Source of the DNA: an uncultured SAR86 cluster bacterium
Lineage (GTDB): Bacteria; Pseudomonadota; Gammaproteobacteria; Magnimaribacterales; D2472
Reading direction: 5' to 3'
Assembly (NCBI GenBank): GCA_902515155.1
Contig: CABXTT010000012.1
Coordinates: 1 to 33,838 of the forward strand
Length of the DNA stretch: 33,838 nt
Of this stretch, positions 26,409-33,838 are shown one piece after another. Position numbers and translations under genes: made by a program. The notes beneath the pieces were generated by a model. The model saw only the letters and a program-made list of their open reading frames with translations, had not been told where the DNA came from and searched no databases. Within the stretch, counting starts at the first letter, position 1. Every line of letters begins with the position of its first letter.

Positions 26409-27403
26409 TCATAACTAGCTTCTTGAGCTAAAAATACAGCTTCTTTTTGAAGCTTTCCTAGTTTTTCAACTCCGATGGTATCTTCAATAAAAGAGCCCCA
26501 TTCTGCAATAGATTCATCTATTTTAGCTCCTATTAAAACAGGAAACTCTTTGTTGGCTGAAGCATAATCACCCTGAGCTTCTTCTGAAGATAAATACTCT
26601 AATAATTTAATTGCTTCTAGTTTATTTTTTGAAGTTTTGACAAGGCCAGCTCCAGATATGTTTACATGAACTCCTCTATCATTTTGATTTGCCCAAAATA
26701 ATTCTAAATTATCATACGCAGAATCAGATAAAAGTCTTGCTAAATAGTATGTATTAACGATCGTAAATCCGCACTGCCCACTTGAAACAGCCTTTAGTGC
26801 ATTAGTGTCATTTGAAAAAACATCTGTAGCTAAGTTTTTAACCCAACCCTGAACTACTTTCTGAGTCTTCTCAAAACCATTGGCATCTATCATGCTAGCT
26901 ATCAAGGATCTGTTATAAACCTTCTTTGAGGTTCTTAAACATAATTTACCATTCCATTTTGGATAGGATAGATCTTCATAAGAAGAAAAATCTTCTTTTG
27001 AAAACTGATCATTAGAAAATACTATTGTTCTTGCTCTTTTTGATAAACCAAACCATTCTCCATCAACATCTCTTAGATGAGATGGAATATTAGTATTTAA
27101 AATTTCAGATTTAACACTTTCAAGAATTCCTCTTTCAGATGCCTGCCATAAGACACCGGCATCAACTGTCATAAAGATATCTGCCTTTGAATCTTTTCCT
27201 TCAATATCTATTCTTTCCATAAGTTGCTGAGCATTTCCAGAGAGCAGAGTTACTTCGATACCAGTTTTCTCAGAATATCTTTCTAATATGGGTTCAATTA
27301 GCTGAGGTTGTCTGGAAGTGAATATTGTTAGTGAATCTTGAGTATTATCTTGACTGCATGAAACTAAAATTATTATTGCTAAAGCTAGAGTAAGATTTTT
27401 CAT
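26405..27403 (-). CDS. Iron(III) ABC transporter substrate-binding lipoprotein (FutA/FbpA-like)
   Basis: Periplasmic ferric-iron-binding protein, 332 aa. The signal ends in a lipobox (IILVSC), so it is lipid-anchored. The mature protein starts with [27 protein letters not shown], the usual FbpA/FutA opening, and [26 protein letters not shown] and NTYYLARLL follow; the paired tyrosines in the last motif are the expected iron ligands. No permease or ATPase gene is adjacent, so it must use a transporter encoded elsewhere. A 14/19 match to the Fur box lies 21 bases upstream, which suggests iron repression. The stop overlaps rpmB by 4 bases. Confidence 0.9.
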   Translation of the reverse strand: MKNLTLALAIIILVSCSQDNTQDSLTIFTSRQPQLIEPILERYSEKTGIEVTLLSGNAQQLMERIDIEGKDSKADIFMTVDAGVLWQASERGILESVKSEILNTNIPSHLRDVDGEWFGLSKRARTIVFSNDQFSKEDFSSYEDLSYPKWNGKLCLRTSKKVYNRSLIASMIDANGFEKTQKVVQGWVKNLATDVFSNDTNALKAVSSGQCGFTIVNTYYLARLLSDSAYDNLELFWANQNDRGVHVNISGAGLVKTSKNKLEAIKLLEYLSSEEAQGDYASANKEFPVLIGAKIDESIAEWGSFIEDTIGVEKLGKLQKEAVFLAQEASYD

Positions 27404-27424
27404 ATTTTTGTATCTTTAAGAAAA

Positions 27425-27443
27425 CGTAATGATAATCAATTGC
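27425..27443. promoter_or_regulatory. Candidate Fur box upstream of the iron-binding protein gene
   Basis: The 19 bases match the consensus GATAATGATAATCATTATC at 14 positions, including an unbroken core of 11 (AATGATAATCA, 27428-27438). It lies 21 bases upstream of the ATG on the minus strand and overlaps a possible -35 element (TTGATT, minus strand, 27440-27435), the right place for repression. The target, a ferric-iron-binding lipoprotein, fits Fur control. Confidence 0.6.
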
Positions 27444-27458
27444 ATTTAGAACTTCAAT

Positions 27459-28610
27459 TTAAATTTTATTTAAACCTGATGCATGTTTTATAAAAAAAGC
27501 TTTTATAAACCTAGATTTGTTAAATGTGGTTAAGCCCCAATTTCTTAAAATTCTTAAATATAAGTTCTCGTTATTAAAGAAGTTAACAAAAAAGTCCATA
27601 GACTTTAACATTATAAGATTCATACCTTTTCTTCTAATTTCGTATCTTTTTAATAAAGCTTTTTCGTTTATTGAAAACCCTTTATTGTATGCATTGATAA
27701 CTTCTTCACAAAAAATATCTGCATCTGCGAATCCAAGATTAATTCCCTGACCAGCAAGCGGGTGGATAGAATGAGCGGCATCTCCGATTAGAACTAGAGA
27801 GCCATTAATGTATTTATCTAAGTGATGATTTGATAATTTAAAATTCAATATCTTAGACTCTACAGACATATTTAAATTAAGTTTTGATTCAAAATAACTC
27901 AGATAGTTGTCAACGTAATCATTTATATCAGTATCTTTTATTTCTGAATCATTAATAGACCAAACAACAGTATGCTTATTGTTGTTATTTGGCATAGGCA
28001 TAAGAGCAAAAATTCCTTTTTCTGAAAAAACCTGATAGGCATTCTCATTAGTGTTTTCTTGAACACTTACAACAAATGTTAAAGCTGTTTGCTTATACTC
28101 ATTAAAAGAACCGGGAAGGGCTGCTATTTTAGCTACATTAGAGTTTCTGCCATCACAACCAGCTATGATTTTAGTTCTAATAGATATCCCATCTTTTAGA
28201 ATTACTTCTGAATCAATTTCATTATCAAAATTTTGTATTGATTGAACTTCATTACTAAAAATAGTATTTTCTTTTTGTGCTTTCATTAGCATGTTAGCCA
28301 GATCATTAAACATAACAACATAAGAAAGGTTCTTTTCTTCAATGTCTTCAGCAGAGAACTGTATTCTTCCAGTGCCCTCTCCATCTGAAACAGTTATCTT
28401 GCTAATTAGCGCAGTTTCTGGATCAATGCCAACGTTTTGTAACATTGAAAGAGACTGTTGATTTAAAGTTAATGTTCTTATTCCGCCTGGAGGAAGTTCT
28501 GAATCTTCAGATTTTTCCACAATAATTGAATTTATGTTATTTTTTTTTAATCTCAGTGAAATGTAATTACCTATAATTCCTCCACCAGAGATAGTAATTG
28601 GAGTATCCAT
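27459..28610 (-). CDS. ubiH: UbiH-family FAD-dependent ubiquinone hydroxylase
   Basis: Flavoprotein monooxygenase of ubiquinone synthesis, 383 aa, acting on the octaprenyl-phenol ring at the inner membrane. The FAD dinucleotide fold is at the N-terminus (ISGGGIIGNYISLRL), GCDGRNS is the DG motif, and GDAAHSIHPLAGQGINLGFADA is the GD motif that closes the flavin site. In E. coli ubiH is followed by the paralogue ubiI; here only one hydroxylase gene is present and an iron-binding protein gene comes next, so this enzyme may have wider regiospecificity or another paralogue lies elsewhere. It begins 4 bases after the pepP stop, the conserved pepP-ubiH operon. Confidence 0.9.
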   Translation of the reverse strand: MDTPITISGGGIIGNYISLRLKKNNINSIIVEKSEDSELPPGGIRTLTLNQQSLSMLQNVGIDPETALISKITVSDGEGTGRIQFSAEDIEEKNLSYVVMFNDLANMLMKAQKENTIFSNEVQSIQNFDNEIDSEVILKDGISIRTKIIAGCDGRNSNVAKIAALPGSFNEYKQTALTFVVSVQENTNENAYQVFSEKGIFALMPMPNNNNKHTVVWSINDSEIKDTDINDYVDNYLSYFESKLNLNMSVESKILNFKLSNHHLDKYINGSLVLIGDAAHSIHPLAGQGINLGFADADIFCEEVINAYNKGFSINEKALLKRYEIRRKGMNLIMLKSMDFFVNFFNNENLYLRILRNWGLTTFNKSRFIKAFFIKHASGLNKI

Positions 28611-28614
28611 GAAT

Positions 28615-29910
28615 CTATGCCATTAAAGCTTCTATCTCTGAAGGGTCAGATGGAACTTTAGCTGTTAGATTGATATTGCCTGATTTAGTAACTAAGATAT
28701 CATCCTCTATTCTTATACCGATTCCTTTCCATTTTTCTTCAACATCCATTGAGCTACTTATATATATTCCAGGCTCTATAGTTGTAATCATTCCTGGTTT
28801 AAATTTCATATATTCACCGTCTTCCATATAATCACCAACATCATGAACGTCCAAACCAAGCCAATGGCCAATTTTATGCATATAAAAGTTCTTAAAAGCT
28901 CCTTCGCTGTGAAGTGAATCTAGATCGCCTGAAAGAATACCTAATTCTAAAAGACCCTCTGTAATAACTTTTTCAGAAATCAATTGGGGCTCCATGATGC
29001 TATTTCCAGTTTTTACAGCATCGGAGGCAGCCTTGTTAGCTTTAAGGACTATCTTATAAATTGCTAATTGTTCTTTTGAGAATTTTCCTCCAACAGGGAA
29101 AGTTCTTGTGATGTCAGATGCATACATTTCAAATTCACAACCTGCATCTACTAGCAAAAGATCAGAACTATTTAAATCTTGATTATTTTCTATGTAATGA
29201 AGTACACATGCATTTTCACCACCAGCAATGATTGGATTATAAGCAGGGAAACGGCCTCCTCTTTTTGCAAATTCATATAAAAACAAAGCTTCTACAGATT
29301 GTTCATTATCTTCAGGTGTTATAGCTTTCATAACCTCAATGTATGATTCAGCAGAAATGTTGCAAGCATGTTTCATTATTTCAATTTCATGATCATCTTT
29401 TATTAGTCTCATATTGCCAACTAAGGAAGATCCATCAATGATATCTATTGAATGCATATACCTATCTTTTGAGTTAGCTGCACATGTCCAATCAATTACT
29501 TTTTGATCGAAACCTTCCTTCTTTCCTATTGGATAAAATACTTTTTCAATACCTTGGAGTAATTCAGGTATGAGTTCATCAATCTTATTGTTTTCAAAGG
29601 CCTGATCAAATAAATAATCTTCTACAGCTCCGATAGGTCCTGCTCTGTATCCGTCCCATATCTCTTTTAACTTATCTTTTGGAGGAACAAAAATAATAGA
29701 ATCAATTGTCTTGCCATTGTTAACAAAAACCATCAAAGAGGACGGCTCACAAAAACCAGAAAAATAATAAAAACTACTTTCTTGTCTTAGATTATAAGCA
29801 GCATCAGAGTTTCTGTACTGAAGATCAGCTCCAGGAACAATTAATGCACAATTTATAGGCAAATGATTGATTAAAGACTCTCTTCTATTTTTATATATTT
29901 TCTTATCCAT
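28615..29910 (-). CDS. pepP: Xaa-Pro aminopeptidase P
   Basis: Manganese metallopeptidase removing an N-terminal residue that precedes proline; 431 aa against 441 in E. coli. The N-terminal creatinase-like domain (YRQESSFYYFSGF-type region) is followed by the pita-bread domain with the five metal ligands: Asp in VDAGCEF, Asp in SDITRTF, His in HKIGHWLGLDVHD, Glu in TTIEPGIY and Glu in GIRIEDDI. It leads the pepP-ubiH operon. TAAAAT (29916-29921, minus strand) ends 5 bases before the ATG, with TTGGAA 19 bases further up. ygfB, which precedes pepP in E. coli, is absent. Confidence 0.95.
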   Translation of the reverse strand: MDKKIYKNRRESLINHLPINCALIVPGADLQYRNSDAAYNLRQESSFYYFSGFCEPSSLMVFVNNGKTIDSIIFVPPKDKLKEIWDGYRAGPIGAVEDYLFDQAFENNKIDELIPELLQGIEKVFYPIGKKEGFDQKVIDWTCAANSKDRYMHSIDIIDGSSLVGNMRLIKDDHEIEIMKHACNISAESYIEVMKAITPEDNEQSVEALFLYEFAKRGGRFPAYNPIIAGGENACVLHYIENNQDLNSSDLLLVDAGCEFEMYASDITRTFPVGGKFSKEQLAIYKIVLKANKAASDAVKTGNSIMEPQLISEKVITEGLLELGILSGDLDSLHSEGAFKNFYMHKIGHWLGLDVHDVGDYMEDGEYMKFKPGMITTIEPGIYISSSMDVEEKWKGIGIRIEDDILVTKSGNINLTAKVPSDPSEIEALMA

Positions 29911-29974
29911 AGTTTATTTTACTCTTTTATTAAACAAACTTTCCAATTCATTAATGTGCAATTAAACTAATATA
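29911..29974. promoter_or_regulatory. Divergent promoter region between pepP and the zapA unit
   Basis: The 64-base gap holds two face-to-face promoters. Minus strand, for pepP: TTGGAA (29946-29941), 19 bases, TAAAAT (29921-29916), then 5 bases to the ATG. Plus strand, for the ZapB-like gene: TTTCCA (29940-29945), 17 bases, TAAACT (29963-29968), then 6 bases to the ATG. The two -35 hexamers occupy the same bases on opposite strands, so polymerases would compete. Both would give leaderless mRNAs. A TATAAT at 29971-29976 overlaps the ATG and cannot serve this gene. Confidence 0.42.
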
Positions 29975-30169
29975 ATGACAAAAAAAGAAAATTCATCTTT
30001 AACCGATTTAGAAAAAAGAGTAGATCTTTTAGTAAAGCGCTTTGAAGAGCAAAAAGGAATAATAGATTCGTATATTGTCAGAGAAAGAGACTGGAAGAAA
30101 AATAAAATTATCCAAAATAAAGAAATCACCAAATTAAAAAATAAGATAAGTAAGAAGGCTCAAAAATGA
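29975..30169 (+). CDS. Small coiled-coil protein upstream of zapA (ZapB-like, TIGR02449 type)
   Basis: A 64-aa, highly charged protein that is almost entirely coiled coil (heptad-like LTDLEKRVDLLVKRFEEQKG, then KEITKLKNKI), with a lysine-rich C-terminus. Short coiled-coil proteins of this kind sit just upstream of zapA in many gammaproteobacteria and resemble ZapB in size and character. A division role, perhaps pairing with ZapA at the Z-ring, is inferred from position. The stop overlaps the zapA start (ATGA). Confidence 0.8.
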   Translation: MTKKENSSLTDLEKRVDLLVKRFEEQKGIIDSYIVRERDWKKNKIIQNKEITKLKNKISKKAQK

Positions 30170-30432
30170 GTGACATGGAAACACTTTCTTTAAGAATCTT
30201 TGGAAGAGATCTTACCCTTGCTTGTCCGCCTGAAGAAAAGGATCAGTTAATAGAGGCATCTAAATTACTAAACAATGAGCTTGATTCTATTAACGATAAA
30301 AATAATGCCTTGATTATTGCTGGTTTAAGCTTGGCCAACAAACTTCTGTCTAGTCCATCAACATCTTCGTCAAATTCTAGTGAAGATCTATTAAGTATTA
30401 TAAAAAAAATAGATTCTGTTTTAGAAAAATAA
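30166..30432 (+). CDS. zapA: Cell division protein ZapA
   Basis: Small FtsZ-binding protein that cross-links protofilaments and stabilises the Z-ring; 88 aa against 109 in E. coli, with a shorter C-terminal coiled coil and a Ser-rich stretch (SSPSTSSSNSS). The N-terminal globular part is clear: LSLRIFGRDLTLACPPEEKDQLIEASKLLN, then a helix LIIAGLSLANKLL. GAAGG 7 bases before the ATG is one of the few good Shine-Dalgarno sites in the window, helping coupled translation after the coiled-coil gene. Next comes the 6S RNA gene, the conserved zapA-ssrS-ygfA order. Confidence 0.93.
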   Translation: MSDMETLSLRIFGRDLTLACPPEEKDQLIEASKLLNNELDSINDKNNALIIAGLSLANKLLSSPSTSSSNSSEDLLSIIKKIDSVLEK

Positions 30433-30489
30433 TCTTTAACTTAAAGCTTATATATCCTATACTTTTAAAGCATTCTGGTTCATTCGCTA

Positions 30490-30664
30490 ATGTGTTAATA
30501 AATTTGAACCGATACAATTAAATAGGTGATATTCCTCTATCATTGTTGCGCAGTACCTTCATAGGGAAGCCTGATTTGATATGAAATTCACCACCTGACC
30601 CTTCGGTTCAGGTATGACACATGGCGGTGATTTGGTTTGTCAGCCTCGGCACAATTTATGGTGA
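30490..30664 (+). ncRNA. ssrS: 6S RNA
   Basis: Regulatory RNA that mimics an open promoter and sequesters sigma-70 RNA polymerase in stationary phase. It lies between zapA and ygfA, its place in E. coli. A closing stem pairs ATAAAT, TG and CCGA (30498-30512) with TCGG, CA and ATTTAT (30646-30659). The apical hairpin pairs CCTGA (30594-30598) with TCAGG (30608-30612) and, below it, CACC (30589-30592) with GGTG (30626-30629), comparable with the E. coli CACCTTGAACC...GGTTCAAGG arm. The predicted length is about 165-175 nt; exact ends are uncertain. TATACT (30458-30463) and TAATGT (30488-30493) are possible -10 boxes. The 3' closing strand overlaps the ygfA start codon. Confidence 0.85.
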
Positions 30665-31224
30665 AAAATAAACTAAGGAAATCACTCTTTGAGCAGGGGC
30701 AATCTTTATCTGATAGTTTTATTACAGATTCAAATTTAATCATTCAGTCTCAAGCAATAGAGAGTATTGATTTTAAATCTATTATTAATAATCTTTTGTA
30801 TTTTCCTTATCGGTATGAGGTATCAATAGAGCTAATTGAGAAAGAAATAAATAAATATTCCAATAATATCTACATGCCTCGAATTATCTCTAATACAAAT
30901 ATGTTATTTAATCTTTTAGATGGAAGTCCCTTAGTAAAAAATAAATATGGAATAAATGAAATAAATAATAATAAATATCTTGATCCATTATCTTTTGATT
31001 GTATGTTCATCCCTTTCGTTGGAATAGATTCAAACGGTCAAAGGCTTGGATATGGAGGAGGATATTTTGATAGATCACTAGAAGTACTTAATGGCACTAA
31101 AGAAAAACCTCTAATTGTTGGCTTGGGTTACGACTATCAAGTATCTAAAGAAGTTTATGGAGAAAAACATGATCTAAAATATGACCTAGTTATTACCGAA
31201 AGACGTGTACTTTCTTTTGTCTGA
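30658..31224 (+). CDS. ygfA: 5-formyltetrahydrofolate cyclo-ligase
   Basis: Converts 5-formyl-THF to 5,10-methenyl-THF with ATP, returning stored folate to one-carbon metabolism. The ORF track starts at a TTG (30637) inside the 6S RNA; alignment with E. coli YgfA, whose N-terminus is a short basic stretch, supports ATG 30658 (MVKNKLRKSL), giving 188 aa. The C-terminal substrate and ATP region is diagnostic: FDCMFIPFVGIDSNGQRLGYGGGYFDRSL, then GLGYDYQ and ITERRVL. The middle is less conserved than usual. The start codon's A and T are the last bases of the 6S closing stem, so cotranscription with ssrS, as in E. coli, would hide it until processing or unfolding. Confidence 0.92.
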   Translation: MVKNKLRKSLFEQGQSLSDSFITDSNLIIQSQAIESIDFKSIINNLLYFPYRYEVSIELIEKEINKYSNNIYMPRIISNTNMLFNLLDGSPLVKNKYGINEINNNKYLDPLSFDCMFIPFVGIDSNGQRLGYGGGYFDRSLEVLNGTKEKPLIVGLGYDYQVSKEVYGEKHDLKYDLVITERRVLSFV

Positions 31225-31246
31225 AATATAGAATGCTCTCTATCCT
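31217..31246 (+). promoter_or_regulatory. Candidate promoter of the DUF5916 gene
   Basis: TTGTCT (31217-31222, overlapping the ygfA stop), an 18-base spacer and TATCCT (31241-31246) end 5 bases before the ATG at 31252. Each hexamer matches consensus at 4 or more positions. Initiation would fall on or next to the ATG, and no Shine-Dalgarno sequence is present. Confidence 0.4.
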
Positions 31247-31251
31247 AAATT

Positions 31252-33540
31252 ATGACCAAATATTTTAAAATAGTTTCTCTTTTCGTAGTGCTTCATCTGC
31301 ATGCAGAGTCGATAATAATAGATGGTGACCTTTCTGAGCCTGAATGGGAAAAAGCCATAGTCATTGATAGGTTTTATGAAGTTTCTCCATATACTCTTAA
31401 GGAAACTGATACATCTGAAAGAACAAAGGCATTAATCCTTTCTAATAAAGACGGTATTTATATCGGTTTTAAAAATTTTCAAGATAAAGGTTCCATGCTA
31501 TCGAGAAAGTCAATGCGTGACGAAATGACTTCAATAAGCGAAAAAAATTCAATTAATATAGATTTTGATGGTGATGGCTCTAAGGCATATATTATTGCTG
31601 TTTCTCTAGCTAATTCCTTATTTGATGCTATTAAAGTTCAATCAGGAGGATTTAAAACTGATTGGGATGGTGACTGGGTAGCAAAAGCAAAAGAATATGA
31701 GAATTATTGGATTTCAGAATTTTACCTCCCATGGGACATGGTCTTAATGAACCAACCAGAAGGGAACAAAAGAAAGATAAGATACTCAGCGCTAAGATAT
31801 ATTGCTAAAGATCAATCCTGGTTAAGTAGTGCAGGAACAATGGCAATGCGTGCAGCTTATTTTGAAGAACTAGATACATTAGAAATCGATAATTACACAA
31901 AATCAAGATTCGATTTTTTTCCATACGTATCTTCTAATATCAACTCAGTAACTAAGATAGAAGATAATAAAGTGGGAGCTGAGTTTTTTTATAATACTGG
32001 TAAAGGTCAACAGGCTAATTTAGCAGTGAATCCAGACTTTGGTCAGGCTGAAAGTGATGATGTTGTTATAAATTTCTCTGCACAAGAAACCTTTTATTCA
32101 GAAAAAAGAGCTTTCTTCACAGAAAACCAATCCTTGTTCAATATAAGCAATTATGAAAGATATTCTGTTATCAATACTAGAAGAATTGGATCGGCTCCGG
32201 GATATAATTGCTCTTCTGAAGAAAATGAATCTAATTGTAATGAATCCAAGAAAAATTATTCAGATATAGATTTTGCATTGCGGCTAACGCAGAAAAAAAA
32301 TGATAACGAAGTAGGATTCTTTGTTGCACAAGAAAAAGATGAAGCTTATTCAATAGGCAGAGATTATTTTGCATTAAGGGCAAGAACTAAAGTAAACGAT
32401 AAAACAATTGGCTATATGATCACTCAAGTCATAGATGATTTTAATAGCGCCACAAGTACTGTAAATGTTTTTGATTATATTCAAGTTAAATCTGATAAAT
32501 TAAAACTCTATACAGATCTTCTTGTATCAGAAAAGGAAAATCAATCTGGGCTTGGATTTAGAACACAGTTTGTTTATCTACCAACTAAGTTCACTAAGAC
32601 ATCTGGCAGTATTCTTTATTTTGAGGATGATTTTAAATTAAATGATTTTGGTTATCTGCAAAGAAATGACTGGGTTCATATAGGTTTTGGTGCCGATGTA
32701 AAGAAAATAGATTTTGATGATTCATCATCTATCAAACAACTTGAAAGTGGTATAGATATAAATTATGACGCTGATACTAATGGGAATTCAAATCCAATAA
32801 GAATTGACCAACGAAATGAAATTACTTTTAAAAATACATCTGCATTTAAATTTGATTTTGGGTTCCGGTCATCAGGTAAAAACACAACGATAACAAGAAA
32901 AGATGAGATCTATTCATTTGTAAAAGTTAAAAATAGAATCAGTGTCACTGCAGACTATGAGGCGATAAATTACAAATTTTGGACTTACGACTGGAGGGTT
33001 AGCTTTGAAGATGGAGATAAATACTCTACATGGAACTCAAATGGTTATAAAAAGAAGTTCTTCAAGATTGCGGGTTCTATTTATCCAAATGATTTCTTAA
33101 AAATAAACACTCAATTTAGAGTAAGAAAAGAAAATGAATGGTTGAATTGGATTGATGGCAACAACTTAGCAACTTATGATCTACAACAAAAAACTATTTC
33201 TATAGATTTAAATTGGTTTAAAGATAACAAACATGAAATTAGAATAAAAAGTCAATTTGTAGCTGTAGAAGCAGATAATCCAAGAAGCCTCATATCAGAC
33301 TTCAATGGTTATTTAAAACAAGGTACTGCTGATGTTAAACCCTTTACTAAAGGAGTTGCCTCGTTCCAGCTAAGATATAAATATGAGATTGCTCCCTTAT
33401 CTAATCTGTATATAGTTTATTCAAGAGGCGGAGACGACTATGATGATGAAATTGATAGAAAAACATCAGCAATCTTTAGAAACCCTTGGGAAAACCCAAT
33501 TGACGAAATATTTTCTATAAAATTTAGGCTCAGATATTAA
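31252..33540 (+). CDS. DUF5916-type outer-membrane beta-barrel with CBM9-like N-terminal domain
   Basis: A 762-aa secreted protein with a signal peptide (cleavage near LHA-ES, residue 18). Residues 20-200 resemble a CBM9/DOMON-type domain: IDGDLSEPEWEKA, then KALILSNKDGIYIGFKNFQD and NIDFDGDGSKAYIIAVS. The rest alternates polar and aromatic residues in strands with charged turns, ending in FRLRY, an aromatic terminal residue typical of outer-membrane barrels. NPDFGQAESDDVVINFSAQETFYSEKRAFFTENQ is a recognisable DUF5916 stretch. Function is not established for the family; sugar binding or uptake is a guess from the N-terminal domain. It is alone on its transcript and converges on ilvA with a 3-base gap. 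Confidence 0.82.
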   Translation: MTKYFKIVSLFVVLHLHAESIIIDGDLSEPEWEKAIVIDRFYEVSPYTLKETDTSERTKALILSNKDGIYIGFKNFQDKGSMLSRKSMRDEMTSISEKNSINIDFDGDGSKAYIIAVSLANSLFDAIKVQSGGFKTDWDGDWVAKAKEYENYWISEFYLPWDMVLMNQPEGNKRKIRYSALRYIAKDQSWLSSAGTMAMRAAYFEELDTLEIDNYTKSRFDFFPYVSSNINSVTKIEDNKVGAEFFYNTGKGQQANLAVNPDFGQAESDDVVINFSAQETFYSEKRAFFTENQSLFNISNYERYSVINTRRIGSAPGYNCSSEENESNCNESKKNYSDIDFALRLTQKKNDNEVGFFVAQEKDEAYSIGRDYFALRARTKVNDKTIGYMITQVIDDFNSATSTVNVFDYIQVKSDKLKLYTDLLVSEKENQSGLGFRTQFVYLPTKFTKTSGSILYFEDDFKLNDFGYLQRNDWVHIGFGADVKKIDFDDSSSIKQLESGIDINYDADTNGNSNPIRIDQRNEITFKNTSAFKFDFGFRSSGKNTTITRKDEIYSFVKVKNRISVTADYEAINYKFWTYDWRVSFEDGDKYSTWNSNGYKKKFFKIAGSIYPNDFLKINTQFRVRKENEWLNWIDGNNLATYDLQQKTISIDLNWFKDNKHEIRIKSQFVAVEADNPRSLISDFNGYLKQGTADVKPFTKGVASFQLRYKYEIAPLSNLYIVYSRGGDDYDDEIDRKTSAIFRNPWENPIDEIFSIKFRLRY

Positions 33541-33543
33541 ATT

Positions 33544-33838
33544 TTACTTTAGAAAATCTTTATAAGCTTTATTTGCGGTTTCCTCGATAAAAGAGGTTCC
33601 AGATTTATCTAAATGCTTTATCAATTTGGATTTATCTTTTCCTTTGTCCTCAATACCAATTAAAATTTTGGCAAAAGCAGACCCTAAGTTCCTGTAATGA
33701 AACAAGGAAATATTCCTCTTACTCCCAAAGTTCTCTAGGAAGGATAATAAAGCACCTGGCTTTTCTGGGAACTCTCCTCTAAAAATTCTTTCATTACTGC
33801 CAAGTTGCTCATTGTTCCTTCCTCCAACCATATGTCTT
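33544..33838 (-). CDS. ilvA: Threonine deaminase, C-terminal ACT-like regulatory part
   Basis: C-terminal end of biosynthetic threonine dehydratase, the PLP enzyme committing threonine to isoleucine. The gene runs off the right edge: the ORF track starts at an internal Met, and the frame continues upstream as RHMVGGR. The visible 97 residues are one ACT-like subdomain (ERIFRGEFPEKPGALLSFLENFG, then ISLFHYRNLG and ETANKAYKDFL), matching the end of E. coli IlvA, which binds isoleucine and valine. The catalytic domain lies outside. ilvA near the pepP/zapA/ygfA block also occurs in Pseudomonas. Confidence 0.93.
   Translation of the reverse strand, partial: RHMVGGRNNEQLGSNERIFRGEFPEKPGALLSFLENFGSKRNISLFHYRNLGSAFAKILIGIEDKGKDKSKLIKHLDKSGTSFIEETANKAYKDFLK

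Noticed and set aside
29971-29976. TATAAT as promoter of the ZapB-like gene
   Set aside because: It overlaps the ATG, so transcription would start inside the gene and remove its start codon; TAAACT at 29963 fits better.
30637-30657. TTG start of ygfA given by the ORF track
   Set aside because: It lies inside the 6S RNA and adds seven residues not expected from the family; ATG 30658 matches the N-terminus.
1-33838. CRISPR array, tRNA, IS element, prophage or toxin-antitoxin system
   Set aside because: No spaced direct repeats, cloverleaf sequences, transposase or integrase motifs, or small paired toxin-like ORFs were seen; the only tandem repeat is the coding one in dksA.

Overview
This is a gene-dense, AT-rich stretch of bacterial chromosome with about 36 protein genes, one 6S RNA and no intergenic gap above about 225 bases. 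Gene order and protein types point to a gammaproteobacterium. The zapA - 6S RNA - ygfA, pepP-ubiH, nnrD-tsaE-amiB, priA/L31, tyrS...M23-anmK...erpA and hemG-hemL neighbourhoods are all gammaproteobacterial. The AT richness, many 4-8 base gene overlaps, few Shine-Dalgarno sequences and short regulators suggest a streamlined marine lineage of the SAR86 type. That placement is inference; no rRNA is present to confirm it.

Layout. 1-2214: end of a prolyl oligopeptidase, then tyrS and an FKBP lipoprotein on the minus strand. 2293-8553: putA, an M23 endopeptidase and anmK on plus, converging on erpA and an exported protein on minus. 8672-11512: hemG, hemL and a PfkB-family kinase. 11571-16450: dksA with an unusual lysine-rich tail, pcnB, a deoxynucleoside kinase, acs and a small lipoprotein. 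16447-18048: MBL-fold and NUDT19-like Nudix hydrolases on minus. 18081-22881: an alpha/beta hydrolase, a membrane-anchored paraoxonase-like protein, nnrD, tsaE and amiB. 22878-26408: priA (minus), zinc-free L31 (plus), dut and sixA (minus), rpmB (plus). 26405-29910: an iron-binding lipoprotein behind a Fur-like box, ubiH and pepP on minus. 29975-33540: a ZapB-like coiled coil, zapA, 6S RNA, ygfA and a DUF5916-type outer-membrane protein. 33544 to the end: the C-terminal ACT part of ilvA on minus.

Most of this is housekeeping: translation, haem and ubiquinone synthesis, peptidoglycan turnover and recycling, nucleotide pool repair, cell division and acetate/proline use. I see no prophage, IS element, CRISPR array, tRNA, toxin-antitoxin pair or obvious defence island. 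The least ordinary items are: (i) a paraoxonase-like beta-propeller fused to a duplicated membrane module, keeping both catalytic histidines and the calcium-ligand motifs; (ii) a 6S RNA whose closing stem contains the ygfA start codon; (iii) a histone H1-like pentapeptide tail on DksA; and (iv) candidate -10 boxes only 5-9 bases before many first-in-operon start codons, which would give leaderless mRNAs.
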